This document shows positions 11,518 through 18,903 of a stretch of 64,000 bases of DNA, piece by piece. The position numbers and the translations under genes are program-made. Below the pieces are notes generated by a model that saw only the letters and a list, made by a program, of their open reading frames with translations, did no database searches and was not told the origin of the DNA. The DNA is from Streptomyces pactum (GTDB lineage Bacteria; Actinomycetota; Actinomycetes; Streptomycetales; Streptomycetaceae): NCBI RefSeq assembly GCF_002005225.1, contig NZ_CP019724.1, forward strand, positions 7,730,001 to 7,794,000, given 5' to 3'. Numbering within the stretch: the first letter of the stretch is position 1; every line of letters starts with the position of its first letter.

Positions 11518-12453
11518 TCAGTGCGCGATGCCGTCGATGATCTCGCGGGCCCCCTGGCGCAGCAGGGTCACGGCGACCGACGTGCCCAGCGTCGCCGGGT
11601 CGAGGCGGCCGGCCCACTCGTGGGCGTTCAGCCGTGTCTTGCCGTCCGGGGTGAAGACGCAGGCCCGCAGGGAGAGTTCCCCGCTCCGGTCCACGCGGGC
11701 GTATCCGGCGATCGGGCTGTTGCAGTGCCCCTGCAGGACGTGCAGGAACATGCGTTCCGCCGTCGCCTCCCGATGGGTGGGCGGGTGACCGAGACCGCTG
11801 ACCGCGTCGATGAGGGCGGTGTCGCCCTCACGGCACTGCAGCGCGAGGATGCCCGCGCCGATCGGCGGCATCATCGTCTCGGGGGAGAGGACCTCGCTGA
11901 TCACGTCACGGCGGCCGATGCGCTCCAGGCCGGAGACCGCCAGCAGCAGGGCGCCCGCGTCACCGGCGGCCAGCTTCGCCAGCCGCCGGTTGGCGTTGCC
12001 CCGGAACGGCACGCACCGGAGGTCCGGGTGGGTGGCGGCCAGTTGGGCGACGCGGCGGACCGAGGAGGTGCCGACGCGGGTCCCGGCCGGCAGCTCGTCC
12101 AGGGTGAGCCCCTCCGGGTGGATCAGCGCGTCCCTGATGTCGTCCCGCTCCAGGAACGCGGCGAACACCGTGCCGGCCGGCAGCGGCCGGTCGGCGGGCA
12201 CGTCCTTGACGCAGTGCACCGCCAGGTCGGCCTCACCCGACAGCAGCGCGGCGTCCACCTCCTTCGTGAACGCGCCCTTGCCCTCCACCTGCGACAGGTC
12301 GCCGAGCCACTTGTCGCCGGTGGTCTTCACCGGCACGACCTCGGTGCGCACGTCGGGGTGGAGGGCCGCCAACTCGGCCCGGACGCGCTCGACCTGCGCC
12401 AGGGCCATGGGGGAGTCGCGGGAGACGATGCGGATCAGTTCGGGGGCGGACAT
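11518..12453 (-). CDS. hemC: hydroxymethylbilane synthase (porphobilinogen deaminase), divergent copy
   Basis: A 311-residue enzyme that polymerises four porphobilinogens to hydroxymethylbilane in haem biosynthesis. Visible motifs are [37 protein letters not shown] and the dipyrromethane-cofactor cysteine in [11 protein letters not shown]. These differ from the common forms (HSLKD, RGNVxTRL, GGCxxPIG), so it looks like a diverged paralogue. No other haem gene is near, unlike housekeeping hemC loci. Length is normal and the key Asp and Cys are kept, so activity is plausible. Confidence 0.88.
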   Translation of the reverse strand: MSAPELIRIVSRDSPMALAQVERVRAELAALHPDVRTEVVPVKTTGDKWLGDLSQVEGKGAFTKEVDAALLSGEADLAVHCVKDVPADRPLPAGTVFAAFLERDDIRDALIHPEGLTLDELPAGTRVGTSSVRRVAQLAATHPDLRCVPFRGNANRRLAKLAAGDAGALLLAVSGLERIGRRDVISEVLSPETMMPPIGAGILALQCREGDTALIDAVSGLGHPPTHREATAERMFLHVLQGHCNSPIAGYARVDRSGELSLRACVFTPDGKTRLNAHEWAGRLDPATLGTSVAVTLLRQGAREIIDGIAH

Positions 12454-12522
12454 GCCGACACCATAGTGCTCACCGGGGCGCGTCGGTTGCGTGGTTCGCT
12501 CGACCGGCCCCGGCCGGTCGCC

Positions 12523-13299
12523 TCAGGCGTGCGGGTCGAAGGGGATGCCGGAGGGCTTGGCGGCCGCCAGGTGGGAGGCGAAGCTGCCGTCCTTGAGGCC
12601 GAAGTTGGCGCTGCCGAAGTCGTGGGAGCTCAGCTTCTCGCGCAGGCCGGCCGGATAGCCGTTCCAGCCGACCAGCGTCGGATACCGCCAATCGCCCCGG
12701 TGGTTCTCCGGCGGCTCGTCGCCCGAGGTCGCCAGGCGGAAGCAGTGGGTGCTGATGCCGTCCTTGTGGTAGACGATCTTCGGATGCGTGCCGTCGAAGC
12801 GGACCGCCGACCTCGCGTGCACGCTGAACGAGCCGTGGTTGGAGGTCGAGACGTACTCCACGGTGCCGTCCCGTACCCACACCACGACGTGCTCCCAGTC
12901 GTGCCTGTGGCCGCCGAGGCTGCTGCCGGGCAGCGCCTGGTCCTTCTCGAAGTAGAGGCCGTACATGTAGGCGCACCAGCCGCCGTCGCACTTGGCGCGC
13001 GCGTAGCCGTTGGTGTTGTCCAGGTCGGAGGCGTCCCGGCAGTTGCCGTTCAGGGCACCGGTCGGTTTGAGTCCGCCGTTGACCGCGCCGTCGGCGCCGA
13101 TGGCCGGTGTGGGATAGCAGCCGTCGGTGTCGTAGTCGTAGGCGGGCTGGTACGCCCGCTCCAGGCCGTCGGCGTTGCCGGGCAGCCCCGGGGGCGGGGC
13201 GGCGAAGGCGGTGGCGGGGAAGGCGACGACGAGGGCGAGCGCACCGAGCGGTGCGGCGAGCCATCTCTTGTGGCGGGTGGGGGTGGTACGCGACGACAC
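12523..13299 (-). CDS. secreted NPP1/NLP (necrosis- and ethylene-inducing) protein
   Basis: A 258-residue secreted protein. It starts at a GTG behind GAGGAGG and has a Tat/Sec-like signal (RHKRWLAAPLGALALVVAFP, cleavage after AFA near residue 32). The NLP hallmark heptapeptide is present as GHRHDWEH, with the conserved acidic and His residues that hold the metal. Cysteine pairs (CRDAS, CDGGWC) suggest disulphides. NLPs from plant-associated microbes bind plant sphingolipids and lyse cells; some members are non-toxic, so the role here is open. It is monocistronic. Confidence 0.88.
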   Translation of the reverse strand: MSSRTTPTRHKRWLAAPLGALALVVAFPATAFAAPPPGLPGNADGLERAYQPAYDYDTDGCYPTPAIGADGAVNGGLKPTGALNGNCRDASDLDNTNGYARAKCDGGWCAYMYGLYFEKDQALPGSSLGGHRHDWEHVVVWVRDGTVEYVSTSNHGSFSVHARSAVRFDGTHPKIVYHKDGISTHCFRLATSGDEPPENHRGDWRYPTLVGWNGYPAGLREKLSSHDFGSANFGLKDGSFASHLAAAKPSGIPFDPHA

Positions 13300-13444
13300 C
13301 GCGTCCTCCTCTGATTCCGGGCGCAGCCCAACGGCTGTGGGGGGGGAAGGGAGTTCAGGGTCCCGTCTTTTCACTTCCGCGCCAAGGGGGCACGGGCGTC
13401 CCGGTGGTGAAGGGCAGCCCAATACTTGACGCCGCATCACGTGG

Positions 13445-14425
13445 TCACACCAGGTCGTCCGGAATGTCGGCGGCCGACTCCTCGGGTGCGAGGTCCGGGC
13501 GGAGCCTGAGCCAGGACGGCTGGCGCAGCATGCCCTCCCGGGTGCGGGTGCTGTACCGGACCTCGCCGACCAGCCGGGGGACGGCCCAGCGCGCCCCCGG
13601 CACCGGCGGTACGGGGTCGAAGGGGCACACGTCGCTCGCGGCGGCCCGCAGCAGCGCCGCCAGTTCGGTGCGCTCGGCCGCGCTCCAGCCGGTGCCGACC
13701 CCGCCCACGTAGCGCAGCCGGCCCGCGGCGCGCTGGCCGACCAGGACGGCGCCGGGCAGGCCCGTGAGCCGTCCCTTGCCGGACAGCCAGCCGCCGACCA
13801 CGACGTCCTCGCTGCGCATGTTGCGGATCTTGATCCAGGCCCGGGAGCGGACCCCCGGCTCGTACACCGAGTCCAGCCGCTTGCACACCAGGCCCTCCAG
13901 GCCGTGCTCGCGGGTGGCCCGCAGCGCCTGCTCGCCGTGGCCCACCAGCGCGGCCGGGGTGGACCAGGACGGCCCGCCGAGGCCGAGACCCGTCAACCGC
14001 TCGCGGCGGCGGGTGTAGGGGAGACGGAGGAGGGACCGGCCCGCCAGGTGCAGGGCGTCGAACAGCACCAGATGGACGGGGACCCGCGCCGCCCGGTGCG
14101 CCGCCCGGCCCGGGGCGTGCGCCAGGCCCATGCGGGACTGCAGCAACTGGAAGTCGGCGCGGCCCTCTTCGTCCAGGGCCAGCACCTCCCCGTCCAGCAC
14201 GGCGGCGGTGGAGCCGAGCGCGGTGCCGAGTGGTGCCAGTTCGGGGTAGGCGGCCGTGATGTCGTGGCCGGAGCGGGCGCGGAGCAGCACGCTGCCGTCG
14301 CCGGGCAGGTAGACCACCACGCGCTGGCCGTCCTGCTTGGTCTCGTAGGCCCAGCGCGCGTCCTGCGCGGCGGACGGCAGGGCACCGGGTGTGGCGAGCA
14401 TGGGAGGGATCAGCGGCAGCTCCAC
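13445..14425 (-). CDS. ATP-dependent DNA ligase, stand-alone (LigD/LigC-type ligase domain)
   Basis: A 326-residue ligase. The nucleotidyl-transfer motif I is ETKQDGQRVVVY with the AMP-accepting Lys; further motifs are LDGEVLALDEEG (III), HLVLFDALHLAG (IIIa), EGLVCKR (IV) and SRAWIKIR (V). A C-terminal OB-fold region (GAVLVGQRAAGRLRYVGGVG) follows. There is no attached polymerase or phosphoesterase domain and no Ku gene nearby, so it is a single-domain ligase probably serving repair. The start is an ATG at 14425. Confidence 0.92.
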   Translation of the reverse strand: MELPLIPPMLATPGALPSAAQDARWAYETKQDGQRVVVYLPGDGSVLLRARSGHDITAAYPELAPLGTALGSTAAVLDGEVLALDEEGRADFQLLQSRMGLAHAPGRAAHRAARVPVHLVLFDALHLAGRSLLRLPYTRRRERLTGLGLGGPSWSTPAALVGHGEQALRATREHGLEGLVCKRLDSVYEPGVRSRAWIKIRNMRSEDVVVGGWLSGKGRLTGLPGAVLVGQRAAGRLRYVGGVGTGWSAAERTELAALLRAAASDVCPFDPVPPVPGARWAVPRLVGEVRYSTRTREGMLRQPSWLRLRPDLAPEESAADIPDDLV

Positions 14426-14479
14426 GGGTCAGTTCTCGACGCAGCCGTGCGCCGTCACGCGCGTTGCCCGCCAGGTTCG

Positions 14480-14521
14480 CCTGAACGGCGTCGGTCCCGG
14501 GGCGGGGCGGCGCCGTTCAGG
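14480..14521. terminator. 11-bp inverted repeat between the DNA ligase and the MFS remnant
   Basis: CCTGAACGGCG (14480-14490) and CGCCGTTCAGG (14511-14521) pair perfectly around a 20-base loop. No T-run follows. It lies downstream of the MFS remnant's stop, suggesting a terminator for that decayed minus-strand gene. Confidence 0.45.
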
Positions 14522-14555
14522 TTGCCGACCCCGAGCCGCCGCGCCCGCGTACGCG

Positions 14556-14609
14556 CCTTCGCCGCGCCGCCCGGGTGCGGGACCCCGCGCCCGGACGGCG
14601 CGGCGAAGG
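14556..14609. terminator. very strong 54-bp hairpin terminator
   Basis: A 14-bp perfect outer stem (14556-14569 with 14596-14609, starting CCTTCGCCGCGCCG) encloses a second stem of about 10 bp with one wobble. It sits just past the stop of the MFS remnant on the minus strand, as expected for that gene's transcription terminator. Confidence 0.6.
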
Positions 14610-14623
14610 TGTCGGAAGGGTGC

Positions 14624-14845
14624 TCACCGCACATCGGCGTCGCCCGCCGCAGGCGTACCGACGGCGGGCTTCGTCGGGAGCGGGGCGGGTTCCCGCAGGC
14701 CGCACAGGAAGAGCCGGCCCACGGCGGGCAGGACCACCAGCGGCAGCAGCGCGGCCCGCACAGACGTCGCGTCCGCGAGCGCGCCGACCGCTGCGGAACG
14801 GCGAGCCCGCCGACGCTCACCGTCAGCCCCAGCGTGACCCCGCAC
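14624..14845 (-). pseudogene. MFS transporter, frameshifted C-terminal remnant
   Basis: Only the last 70 or so residues of a major-facilitator protein remain. The part CGVTLGLTVSVGGLAVP reads in one frame and continues, after a shift near 14794, as VGALADATSVRAALLPL and LFLCGLREP to the stop at 14624. The upstream side runs straight into the tandem repeat at 14846. It was probably the divergent partner of the AraC regulator remnant on the other side of the repeat, a common actinobacterial arrangement. Not functional. Confidence 0.6.
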
Positions 14846-14997
14846 GGGCACCTGCCAGCACCGGGCGGGCGCCTGCCAGGATCCGTCGGTCACCCGCCAG
14901 CCCTCGGCGGTCATCTGCCAGGGCGCGGCGGGCACCTGCCAGCACCGGGCGGGCGCCTGCCAGGATCCGTCGGTCACCCGCCAGCCCTCGGCGGTCA
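14846..14997. repeat. 68-bp direct repeat (period 84) built of 21-bp units
   Basis: Positions 14846-14913 and 14930-14997 are identical. Inside, a CTGCCAG or CCGCCAG core returns every 20-22 bases, about eight times. In the minus frame this encodes a heptad pattern W(Q/R)x(T/P)xxx (WQAPARC, WQVPAAP, WQMTAEG, WRVTDGS). It separates the MFS and AraC remnants, where their promoter region should be. It looks like a slippage-generated minisatellite; coding is doubtful. Confidence 0.8.
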
Positions 14998-15040
14998 CTC
15001 GCCACGACGCGGCGGGCAGCCGCGGCCACCCGGCGGCGGC

Positions 15041-15614
15041 CTCCGATGCCGACGTCTCCGTCCGTCACACTCTCACGGCCCCCACCCGCGCCCAGCGGCT
15101 GACCGCCCGGCAGCGCATCGACGCGCACCGGCACGACGATCACCAGATCGTGTACGCGGTCTCCGGAATCATGGCCGTGACCACCGGCGCCGGGACCTGG
15201 TTCGCAGCCCGGCACCCGGGCCATCTGGATCCCGGCCGGCACCGTGCACGCCCACCGCGCCCACGGCCGCCTCGATCTGCATCTGGTCGGCCTGCCCGCC
15301 GGTGAGAACCCGCTCGGCCTGGAAACCCCGGTCGTCCTCGCCGTCGGCCGCTGCTGCGCGAACTGATCGGCGCCTACACCCGTGACCCGGGCGACGCGGG
15401 CCCCGAACGCCGGCGCCTCCTCACCGTCCTGTGCGATCAGTTGCGGGCCTCGCCGCGGCAGCCGCTGCGTCTGCCCACCCCCACCGACCCCCGGCTGGCG
15501 GCGGTGTGCGCGCTCGTCCACGCAGCCCCGGCCGACACCCGCACCCTCGCCGCGCTCGGCGCCGCCACCGGGACCGGGGAACGCACGCTCAGCCGTCTCT
15601 TCCGCCGCGAGTTC
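15041..15614 (+). pseudogene. AraC-family regulator, 5' part (two frameshifts, interrupted by transposon)
   Basis: The cupin sensor half is recognisable: AQRLTARQRIDAHRHDDHQI and VYAVSGIMAVTTGAGTWFA, then after a shift near 15213 GTRAIWIPAGTVHAHRAHG, then after a single-base loss near 15343 LLRELIGAYTRDPGDAG, ending in the first DNA-binding helices LAALGAATGTGERTLSRLFR. The gene stops at the element insertion after 15614 and resumes at 20247. No clear start codon remains next to the repeat. Two independent frameshifts plus the insertion make it a pseudogene. Confidence 0.8.
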
Positions 15615-15618
15615 TTCT

Positions 15619-15628
15619 CTGAACTAAC
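15619..15628 (+). repeat. left terminal inverted repeat of the element
   Basis: CTGAACTAAC, the exact reverse complement of 20227-20236. It lies four bases inside the left GTTC. Probable recombinase-binding arm. Confidence 0.75.
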
Positions 15629-15633
15629 GAGAT

Positions 15634-15658
15634 CGTCCCGTGATCAGGTGACGGGACG
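15634..15658. repeat. 8-bp hairpin at the left end of the element
   Basis: CGTCCCGT (15634-15641) and ACGGGACG (15651-15658) around a 9-base loop. It lies just inside the left terminal repeat and upstream of the methyltransferase. It could be a subterminal recombinase or accessory-protein site, or a barrier to transcription from outside. Confidence 0.5.
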
Positions 15659-15732
15659 GTCAGCCCTGAGAGGAAGGGCCGGAATGGGGCCGGAGAACGG
15701 CTGCGAACGGCGCGGGTGTTAGTTTCCTTCCC

Positions 15733-16362
15733 GTGTTAAAACACCAGGACGAGACCAGGGCGGCCTACGACGGGGTCGTCGAGCTGTACGCGTCGATGTT
15801 CGCTAATCGGCTGGAGACGCAGCCCTTCGCGCGGAACATGATCGGCACCTTCGCCGAGCTCGTGCGTGGCACGGGGAACCTGCGGGCAGCCGACGTCGGG
15901 TGCGGACCCGGTCATCTGACGGCCATGCTGCACGACTTAGGGCTGGACGCCTTCGGACTCGACCTCTCCCCAGCCATGGTCGCCCACGCTCGGCGGGCCC
16001 ATCCAGCGCTGCGGTTCGACGAAGCGCGGATGGAGGCCCTGCCGGTCGAGGACGGCGCGCTCGGCGGAGTGCTGGCCCACTACTCGATGATCCATACCCC
16101 ACCTGGGGAATTGCCCGCGCTACTCGCCGAGCAGGTGCGTGTCCTGGCACCAGGGGGCCTGCTCCTGGTGTCCTTCTTCGGGACTGAGGGACCGGAGCCG
16201 GTCCGCTTCGACCACAAGGTGGCACCCGCCTATAGCTGGCCGGCGGAGCAGTTTGCCGAGTTGCTGGCCGGGGCCGGACTCGTCACGGTTGCTCGGTTGC
16301 TCCACGACCCAGCGTCCGAGCGGGGCTTCCTCGACACCCATTTGCTGGCCCGGCGCCCGTAG
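15733..16362 (+). CDS. class I SAM-dependent methyltransferase (element cargo)
   Basis: A 209-residue methyltransferase. Motif I is RAADVGCGPGHLTAML, followed by FGLDLSPAMVAHARRAHP (acidic loop), MEALPVEDGALGGVLAHYS (motif II) and VRVLAPGGLLLVSFFG (motif III). The substrate is unknown; small-molecule methylation is typical of this Methyltransf_25/11 type. It starts at a GTG (15733) with no clear ribosome site, so leaderless translation is possible. It is the only non-recombinase gene of the element and is convergent with the second recombinase, whose open frame overlaps it antisense. Confidence 0.85.
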   Translation: MLKHQDETRAAYDGVVELYASMFANRLETQPFARNMIGTFAELVRGTGNLRAADVGCGPGHLTAMLHDLGLDAFGLDLSPAMVAHARRAHPALRFDEARMEALPVEDGALGGVLAHYSMIHTPPGELPALLAEQVRVLAPGGLLLVSFFGTEGPEPVRFDHKVAPAYSWPAEQFAELLAGAGLVTVARLLHDPASERGFLDTHLLARRP

Positions 16363-18903
16363 AGCGTGGGTCGTGGCCTGGGGCGAGGTGGTGTAGATCA
16401 TCCGCGTGGATGAGGCTCGGCTAACTTGAAGGTCCTCTTGCCGTACTGATTTGTGTCGCGATCTGGGCATGCCGAGATCGATCACTTGGCGTTGACGGAC
16501 TTGCTCTGCATCGAGCTGCATGAGCTTCTCCTCTGCGCTGGCGAGGCTGACTTGGAGTCCTTCGATCTCACCAAGCCATCCCTCCTGTTCTGCTTCGGTG
16601 ATTCGGGCGATCAGGTTGTCGCGGATCTCGACGAGGCGGTGTCTCTGAGCCGGATCCGGTCGGAGCATGGAGCATCGAATACACGCGTGTTCGTGGATGC
16701 AGGGAGTTTCGAATGCGCGACCGCAGATCCCGATGGACAGTTTGCGTCGCTCGAAGTGTCCGAGGAAGGCATCCCATTCCTCGTTGGTGGGGGTTCGGTA
16801 TTCCTCACTGGGGCGGAGTGCTCGGCGCCGGGCGATGAACGCGCGATGGGCTTCGATGGCCTCGCCGGGATAGATGGCGTTGTATCCCATGGTCGTGTTG
16901 ATGCTGGTGTGCCCGGCGATGACCTGCGCGATGTGCGGGGGAAGGCCGCTGCGGATGGCATCGGTGATGAAGATCCGCCGAAAGTCATGGGGCGAGAAGT
17001 CCAACGGCTGCCCGGCTGAGTCGGTCAGATTCGTGGAGGCCAGCACCTCTTGAAGTGCTTGGCGCAGGAGCTTCGGGGAGAGGCGGGAACTCTCGCCGCT
17101 GCGGCACCACTGGAAAAGCAGTGGCATCTGCGGATTCCAGGTCTTCTCGGCCATGTCATAGCTGGAGACGTAGGGAACGGCACCGCTGCGCGGGTCGCGG
17201 ATGCGGGCGATGATCGCACTGAGCACATCGGCGAGCTCCGGGCTGACCAGGATTACCCGCTCCTCATCGGTCTTGGACGGCGCGATCTGCAGGAGGGGGA
17301 CGATCTCGCCAGTTGTAGGCAGTCTGTACTGGATCAGGCTGTGATGGCTGGCCTCCAGCATCTCCTCGATGCGGACACCAGTGTGCTGAAGAAACTCGAC
17401 CATCGCCCAGGCCCAGAACGCGCGGCTCTCGGCGAGGGCGAGGTCGACGCGCCGGCCGGTGGCGATGTTCACCGCCCAGGTCGTGCCGTCCTTCGCTGCC
17501 CGTCTGAAGGTGTCGCCCGCGAAAGCGAACTGATCACCTGGCGGGGTGTCCATCAGAGCCTGTAGTCGGGATTTGGCCTCGTTCAGGCATGTTGAAGCCG
17601 CTCGGGCGACAGCGGGCAGAGCCGGAAGTCGTTCCCGCGTCCGGTGGTCCATTCGGGCTTTGCGCCGCTTGTTGTCTTTCACGACAGCGACATCCGCGTC
17701 CTTGATCGGACTCGGTACCGCCCAAGGCCCCCAGCGCGCCGGCTCGTCGATGGCCCACTGGGCGATGTCGAGATAGAACGCCCGGACGGAGAGCATGATG
17801 CTGGCGACGTTGGCGCGCCCGGTCACTACTTCACGCACGTTGCCGTCTGTCTGGCGGCGCCGTTCGATGCGGGTCTGGCATCTCTGCTTCCAGGCCGCGC
17901 TCACCTCGGGCGCCAGGCGGAGTGAGTCGATCCCTGGATGATGTTGTTCCAGATCCCCCCAGAAGTTACTGGCCAGGTGCCGGGACAGATTGTTCAGGGA
18001 CGTGTAGTCGAGACCCGGCTGTCGCTCTTTGAGATAGTCCACCAAGAGATCTCGGACAGGGCGGCAGCGGACACCGAACCGGTCGACGAGCTGCTCCATC
18101 GACACCTGCCCACTCGTGTTGGCCAGGTAGCGCAAGGAACTGGGAGCTTCTGCAGGCAGGGTGCCCAACTCGCGGAGCCAGGCGTAGAAGAGGGTGTTGC
18201 CGCGCGCTTTGACGCTCGCGGCTTTGTTCGCCGCTTTGAGTGCGGCGAGATACTCCACGGCGTCGCCAACGGTGATGTCCGCCAAGGCTCCGCCCTTGGC
18301 GGCCACGATCTTGACCAAGGAATGCAGGGCATCACGCCCAACCTTGGAGGACCACGTGGCAGATTCGATCCCCGCTTCAAGCTGGGCGAATCCTTCCGGG
18401 TCGCGGGCAGGGATCAGCCCGATCCGCAGGCTCGTCATGTTGGCCGAGGTCCGTGACAGCAGCCAGGGGAGGGCGGGCCTGACAACATCGGCGCAGATCA
18501 GACTGAGCAACTCTCCCGACAGCGCCTGCCGCTGCGAGGGCCCAGCAGCCGTTCCGATCCAACCGGGTGCAAACCGGACCCAGTCATTGCCAGGACGCGT
18601 GCTCGCGGGACTGGCATTCCAGCGCTGCTGCCAGGTGGCCCCCGGAAAGGTCTCCAGCCACTGCAAGGTCTGGCGAGCTCCGCGGATCCTGGCTCTGTGC
18701 TGCTTCACGTTCGTCGGCCGCAAAGGAGTTTGCTCCAGACGAGCCAGGATGTCGGCTCGCGCGCGTGCAGTGGCCGCCCAGTGATCCTCGGCAGGTCTGG
18801 GCGGGAAGCGCAAGGCGACGGCTTTCAATGCCTCGCCGGCCAGGCTCAGGGACGCGGGAGGTGCGACATGCGTCGTGACGGACATGGTCTCCGTAGGTGT
18901 CAC
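16120..18903 (-). CDS. tyrosine recombinase (TnpB-like), long
   Basis: A 927-codon frame whose catalytic domain holds HTGVRIEEMLEASHH (Arg), IAPSKTDEERVILV (Lys), DFSPHDFRRIFITD (His-x-x-Arg) and VIAGHTSINTTMGYNA (His, Tyr). The C-terminal part carries a cysteine cluster (CGRAFETPCIHEHACIRC) and a coiled coil (ITEAEQEGWLGEIEGLQVSL), typical of Tn554 TnpB relatives. The GTG at 18903 overlaps the stop of the upstream recombinase. The last 120 or so codons look non-native and run antisense into the methyltransferase. A frameshift near 16460 would instead end the protein at 16398. Confidence 0.85.
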   Translation of the reverse strand: MTPTETMSVTTHVAPPASLSLAGEALKAVALRFPPRPAEDHWAATARARADILARLEQTPLRPTNVKQHRARIRGARQTLQWLETFPGATWQQRWNASPASTRPGNDWVRFAPGWIGTAAGPSQRQALSGELLSLICADVVRPALPWLLSRTSANMTSLRIGLIPARDPEGFAQLEAGIESATWSSKVGRDALHSLVKIVAAKGGALADITVGDAVEYLAALKAANKAASVKARGNTLFYAWLRELGTLPAEAPSSLRYLANTSGQVSMEQLVDRFGVRCRPVRDLLVDYLKERQPGLDYTSLNNLSRHLASNFWGDLEQHHPGIDSLRLAPEVSAAWKQRCQTRIERRRQTDGNVREVVTGRANVASIMLSVRAFYLDIAQWAIDEPARWGPWAVPSPIKDADVAVVKDNKRRKARMDHRTRERLPALPAVARAASTCLNEAKSRLQALMDTPPGDQFAFAGDTFRRAAKDGTTWAVNIATGRRVDLALAESRAFWAWAMVEFLQHTGVRIEEMLEASHHSLIQYRLPTTGEIVPLLQIAPSKTDEERVILVSPELADVLSAIIARIRDPRSGAVPYVSSYDMAEKTWNPQMPLLFQWCRSGESSRLSPKLLRQALQEVLASTNLTDSAGQPLDFSPHDFRRIFITDAIRSGLPPHIAQVIAGHTSINTTMGYNAIYPGEAIEAHRAFIARRRALRPSEEYRTPTNEEWDAFLGHFERRKLSIGICGRAFETPCIHEHACIRCSMLRPDPAQRHRLVEIRDNLIARITEAEQEGWLGEIEGLQVSLASAEEKLMQLDAEQVRQRQVIDLGMPRSRHKSVRQEDLQVSRASSTRMIYTTSPQATTHALRAPGQQMGVEEAPLGRWVVEQPSNRDESGPGQQLGKLLRRPAIGGCHLVVEADRLRSLSPEEGHQEQAPWCQDTHLLGE

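Noticed and set aside
11237..11617. minus-strand frame overlapping the end of the unknown plus-strand gene and hemC
   Set aside because: Arg/Pro-rich shadow; hemC and the plus-strand gene explain the region.
14846..14997. CRISPR-like periodic repeat
   Set aside because: Units are about 21 bp, contiguous and degenerate, with no unique spacers, and no cas genes are present. A minisatellite explains it.
15638..15660. attP core of an integrative plasmid
   Set aside because: No tRNA target, no excisionase or replication genes. The element matches a transposon-like recombinase pair, and its ends are defined by the interrupted gene.
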